Shown here: positions 13,178-14,887 of the stretch, in pieces
Layout: each line of letters opens with the position of its first letter
How positions within the stretch are numbered: position 1 is the first letter of the stretch
Notes under the pieces: model-generated
Seen by the model: the letters and a program-made list of their open reading frames with translations, nothing else
Told to the model about the DNA's origin: nothing
Databases searched by the model: none
Assembly (NCBI GenBank): GCA_905198155.1
Contig: CAJKBQ010000044.1
Coordinates: 1 to 14,887 of the forward strand
DNA length: 14,887 nt
Source: an uncultured Eubacteriales bacterium
GTDB taxonomy: Bacteria; Bacillota; Clostridia; Oscillospirales; Acutalibacteraceae
Direction: 5' to 3'
Program-made: the position numbers and the translations under genes

Positions 13178-14054
13178 TTTGCTCGTCCTCCTTTGCCGCA
13201 TTCCGCTCCGGCAGCGCATCGCTCAGCGCAGCAAACTGCGCGAGCGTCAATTCTTCGGCGCGCGCACCGGGCGCAATCCCGGCCCGCGCCATCGCATCCG
13301 CAATCTCCGGCTTCCGCCACCCGGCGGCTGCCAGCGCATTCGGCAGCGTTTTGCGCCGCTGCCCGAACGCCGCGCGAATCGCTGCGAACATCCGTTCCGG
13401 GGACTGCGGCGTCACTTCCGGCGGATGCACGTTCAGCCGGATCACAGCGGAATCCACGTTCGGCGCCGGCATAAAACTGCCGCGGTTCACCCGGAACAGC
13501 ACCTCCGGCGTCGTGTAGTACGACACGCCCAGGCTCAGCGCCCCGGCGGCGCGCGTCCCCGGCGCGGCACAAATCCGGTCGGCCGCCTCTTTCTGCACCA
13601 TCACGGTAATCCGCGTCACCGGCAGCCGCTCTTCCAGCAGCTTCATGATGACCGGCGACGTGATGTAATACGGCAGATTGGCGCACACCACCACCTCGCG
13701 CAGCCCGGCGAATTCCGTTTCGATGATCCGCCGCAAATCCAGCTGCATCACATCGCCGTGAATCACCGACGCGTTGGGGTAATCTGCCAGCGTCTCGGCC
13801 AGCACCGGCAGCAGCCGGCTGTCCAGCTCCACCGCGACCACCCTGCTCGCCCGCTGCGCCAGCTCCACCGTCAGCACCCCGATCCCCGGCCCGATCTCCA
13901 ACACGCCGACGCCGTCCGCCGCGCCGCTGGCTTCCGCCATCCGCGGGCACACGGTGGGGTTCACCAGAAAATTCTGCCCCAGCGCCTTGGAAAAGTGAAA
14001 CCCGTGGCGCGCCAGCAGCGCCCGGATGGTTCCAATGTCCGAAAGTCTCATCAT
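13167..14054 (-). CDS. rsmA: 16S rRNA (adenine1518-N6/adenine1519-N6)-dimethyltransferase RsmA
   Basis: The 295-residue protein is the conserved KsgA/RsmA enzyme, which dimethylates two adjacent adenines in the 3' terminal helix of 16S rRNA using S-adenosylmethionine, a late step in small subunit assembly. Visible family marks are KALGQNFL (24-31), the SAM motif LEIGPGIGVLT (52-62), VAVELD (73-78), and the catalytic NLPYYITSP (126-134). The C-terminal domain includes FGQRRKTLPNAL. The ATG at 14054 has GGAGG ten bases upstream; a second ATG follows directly. Upstream lies a region shared with the dCMP deaminase promoter. Loss of this enzyme is known to give kasugamycin resistance. Confidence 0.96.
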   Translation of the reverse strand: MMRLSDIGTIRALLARHGFHFSKALGQNFLVNPTVCPRMAEASGAADGVGVLEIGPGIGVLTVELAQRASRVVAVELDSRLLPVLAETLADYPNASVIHGDVMQLDLRRIIETEFAGLREVVVCANLPYYITSPVIMKLLEERLPVTRITVMVQKEAADRICAAPGTRAAGALSLGVSYYTTPEVLFRVNRGSFMPAPNVDSAVIRLNVHPPEVTPQSPERMFAAIRAAFGQRRKTLPNALAAAGWRKPEIADAMARAGIAPGARAEELTLAQFAALSDALPERNAAKEDEQNAE

Positions 14055-14099
14055 TCCGTTGTGTTCCTCCAATTTTTTCGCGCAATCGCGCCGTACCGC

Positions 14100-14128
14100 T
14101 TGCATATTGCCGCCGAATTTGGTATAAT
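14100..14128 (+). promoter_or_regulatory. Promoter of the dCMP deaminase gene
   Basis: TTGCAT (14100-14105), 17 bases and a perfect TATAAT (14123-14128) preceded by TGG make an extended -10 promoter. The start would be near 14135, about 100 bases ahead of the deaminase ATG. Confidence 0.7.
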
Positions 14129-14167
14129 AACGGCAGAGGCACCGGAGCCCGGCTGCGGTCGGTTTCT

Positions 14168-14173
14168 ATTATA
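14168..14173 (-). promoter_or_regulatory. Probable promoter of rsmA
   Basis: On the minus strand TATAAT is preceded by TGA (extended -10). The -35 region (TAGCGC) is poor. Start near 14161 would give a leader of about 107 bases. It points towards the deaminase promoter at 14100-14128, so the two transcripts would overlap at their 5' ends. Confidence 0.55.
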
Positions 14174-14234
14174 TCACATCTGCGCGCCGCGCGCTACGGT
14201 TTCCGGGCATTTTTTTGCGGGAGGGTCGAATTTT

Positions 14235-14720
14235 ATGCGAAGAGACAAAATCAATTACTACCTGGACATCGCCCAAACGGTTGCCGAGCGCAGCACGTGC
14301 CTGCGGCGGCAGTTCGGCGCCATCATCGTCAAAAACGACAGCATCATCGCCACCGGGTACAACGGCGCGCCCCGCGGCCGCAAAAATTGCAGCGACCTGG
14401 GCGACTGCTTCCGCGACCGGATGAACATCCCGCGCGGCGAGCGGTACGAAATGTGCCGTTCGCTGCACGCCGAGGCCAACGCGATCATCGCGGCGTCGCG
14501 CGAGCAAATGATCGGCGCCACGCTGTACATGGTCTGCGTTTCGCCCAAAGACGGCGCCGTGCTGCCCGGCACGTCCAGCTGCATGATGTGCAAGCGCTAC
14601 GTCATCAACGCCGGGATCGAAACCGTGATCGTGCGCGACACCGCCGACGAATACCGGGTGATTCCCGTGTCCGACTGGATCGAGCACGACGATTCGCTGA
14701 CCGGCGTGTTCGGGTATTGA
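14235..14720 (+). CDS. dCMP deaminase family protein (ComEB-like)
   Basis: The 161-residue protein belongs to the zinc-dependent cytidine/deoxycytidylate deaminases. It carries the zinc and catalytic motif HAEANAI (His78, Glu80) and the second half of the site at SCMMCK (Cys116, Cys119). Extra cysteines and NGAPRG (43-48) are typical of the dCMP deaminase group, which turns dCMP into dUMP for dTMP synthesis. GGGAGGG lies 12 bases before the ATG, a longish spacing; no better start is present. The proline usual before the first cysteine (PCxxC) is Ser here, as I recall for other clostridial members. It stands alone, followed by a clean terminator. Confidence 0.92.
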   Translation: MRRDKINYYLDIAQTVAERSTCLRRQFGAIIVKNDSIIATGYNGAPRGRKNCSDLGDCFRDRMNIPRGERYEMCRSLHAEANAIIAASREQMIGATLYMVCVSPKDGAVLPGTSSCMMCKRYVINAGIETVIVRDTADEYRVIPVSDWIEHDDSLTGVFGY

Positions 14721-14724
14721 GCGG

Positions 14725-14751
14725 AAAGTGCGTTTTCTTCGCACTTTTTTT
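14725..14751 (+). terminator. Intrinsic terminator of the dCMP deaminase gene
   Basis: AAAGTGCG (14725-14732), loop TTTTCTT and CGCACTTT (14740-14747) form a perfect 8-bp stem followed by more T residues (14748-14751). It begins five bases after the stop codon. Confidence 0.85.
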
Positions 14752-14761
14752 GCAAAACCCC

Positions 14762-14790
14762 TTGCTTTTTCCGCAAAAACGTGGTAAAAT
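14762..14790 (+). promoter_or_regulatory. Promoter of the tRNA-Leu gene
   Basis: TTGCTT (14762-14767), a 17-base spacer and TAAAAT (14785-14790) preceded by TGG give a good promoter. The predicted start is about seven bases ahead of the tRNA 5' end, a usual distance. Confidence 0.65.
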
Positions 14791-14803
14791 ATCTTACGCA
14801 CCT

Positions 14804-14848
14804 GCCGGTGTGATGGAATTGGCAGACGTAGTGGACTCAAAATCTACT
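14804..14848 (+). tRNA. tRNA-Leu(CAA), 5' half only
   Basis: From GCCGGTG (acceptor 5' strand, 14804-14810) through the D-arm (GATGGAATTGGCAGAC) to the anticodon stem-loop, the sequence is a normal leucine tRNA. The stem GTGGA (14831-14835) pairs with TCTAC (14843-14847), one G-U, around the loop CTCAAAA with anticodon CAA (14838-14840). After this no T-arm (GGTTCGA-like) and no acceptor 3' strand (CACCGGC) are seen in the remaining 40 bases, although a tRNA-Leu of about 86 nt should show its T-arm at about 14866-14882. It is therefore truncated, degraded, interrupted, or a recombination junction. The last 40 bases of the window have no other call. Confidence 0.65.
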
Positions 14849-14887
14849 TCGCCGTTTCATACCACCGTTCCGTAAACCCTTGATTTT

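Noticed and set aside
12939..14234. Long plus-strand frame running into the dCMP deaminase
   Set aside because: It is antisense to rsmA; the real deaminase start at 14235 has a good Shine-Dalgarno, and the upstream part is low-complexity Arg/Pro.
1..14887. CRISPR array or phage structural genes
   Set aside because: No regularly spaced direct repeats and no cas or phage-type proteins were found.

Overview
The window looks like chromosomal DNA of a GC-rich gut-type Clostridia/Oscillospiraceae bacterium. The reasons are strong GGAGG ribosome binding sites, consensus sigma-A promoters, short overlapping operons, a clostridial-type RsmA and dCMP deaminase, and CTCCCTC/GAGGGAG palindromes and AGATAATAGATAA-type repeats at gene ends. 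This assignment is inferred from style; no 16S or marker tree is available here.

Left part (1-5364): after an inverted pair of palindromic repeats comes a divergent sugar-catabolism locus. On the minus strand, a TIM-barrel sugar isomerase/epimerase is followed one base later by a GH127-like (DUF1680) glycosidase that keeps the Cys/Glu zinc-site residues. On the plus strand, an RpiR/SIS sugar-phosphate-sensing regulator is followed by a Fic-domain protein. A dyad (TGCGAT-N6-ATCGCA) covers the -35 region of the isomerase promoter and is a candidate RpiR operator. The 312-base gap after fic holds a tandem/inverted TGATAC repeat, a hairpin, a good extended -10 promoter and a short sequence that folds into a closed multi-branched RNA. 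That sequence is the best candidate for something undescribed.

Middle (5364-7492): a TetR regulator, an ABC ATPase and an ABC-2 permease overlap each other on the minus strand. They are driven by a perfect TTGACA-17-TATAAT promoter followed directly by a 40-bp near-perfect palindrome, a clear autoregulatory operator.

Next (7517-11130): an AraC regulator diverges from a two-gene operon of an 8-Cys ferredoxin and an FAD-dependent oxidoreductase (ATGA overlap). An inverted repeat lies just upstream of the ferredoxin -35. A second TIM-barrel isomerase/epimerase converges on the operon across a long hairpin. Together these suggest a redox step on a sugar or glycoside, but the substrate cannot be read from sequence.

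Right part (11186-14887): an AT-richer AAA/DUF4143 ATPase looks acquired. It is followed by rsmA with an overlapping small membrane protein on the minus strand, then a dCMP deaminase on the plus strand with a clean terminator. At the edge sits the 5' half of a tRNA-Leu(CAA) with its own promoter; the sequence leaves the tRNA consensus just after the anticodon stem. This suggests a broken tRNA gene, possibly an integration junction.
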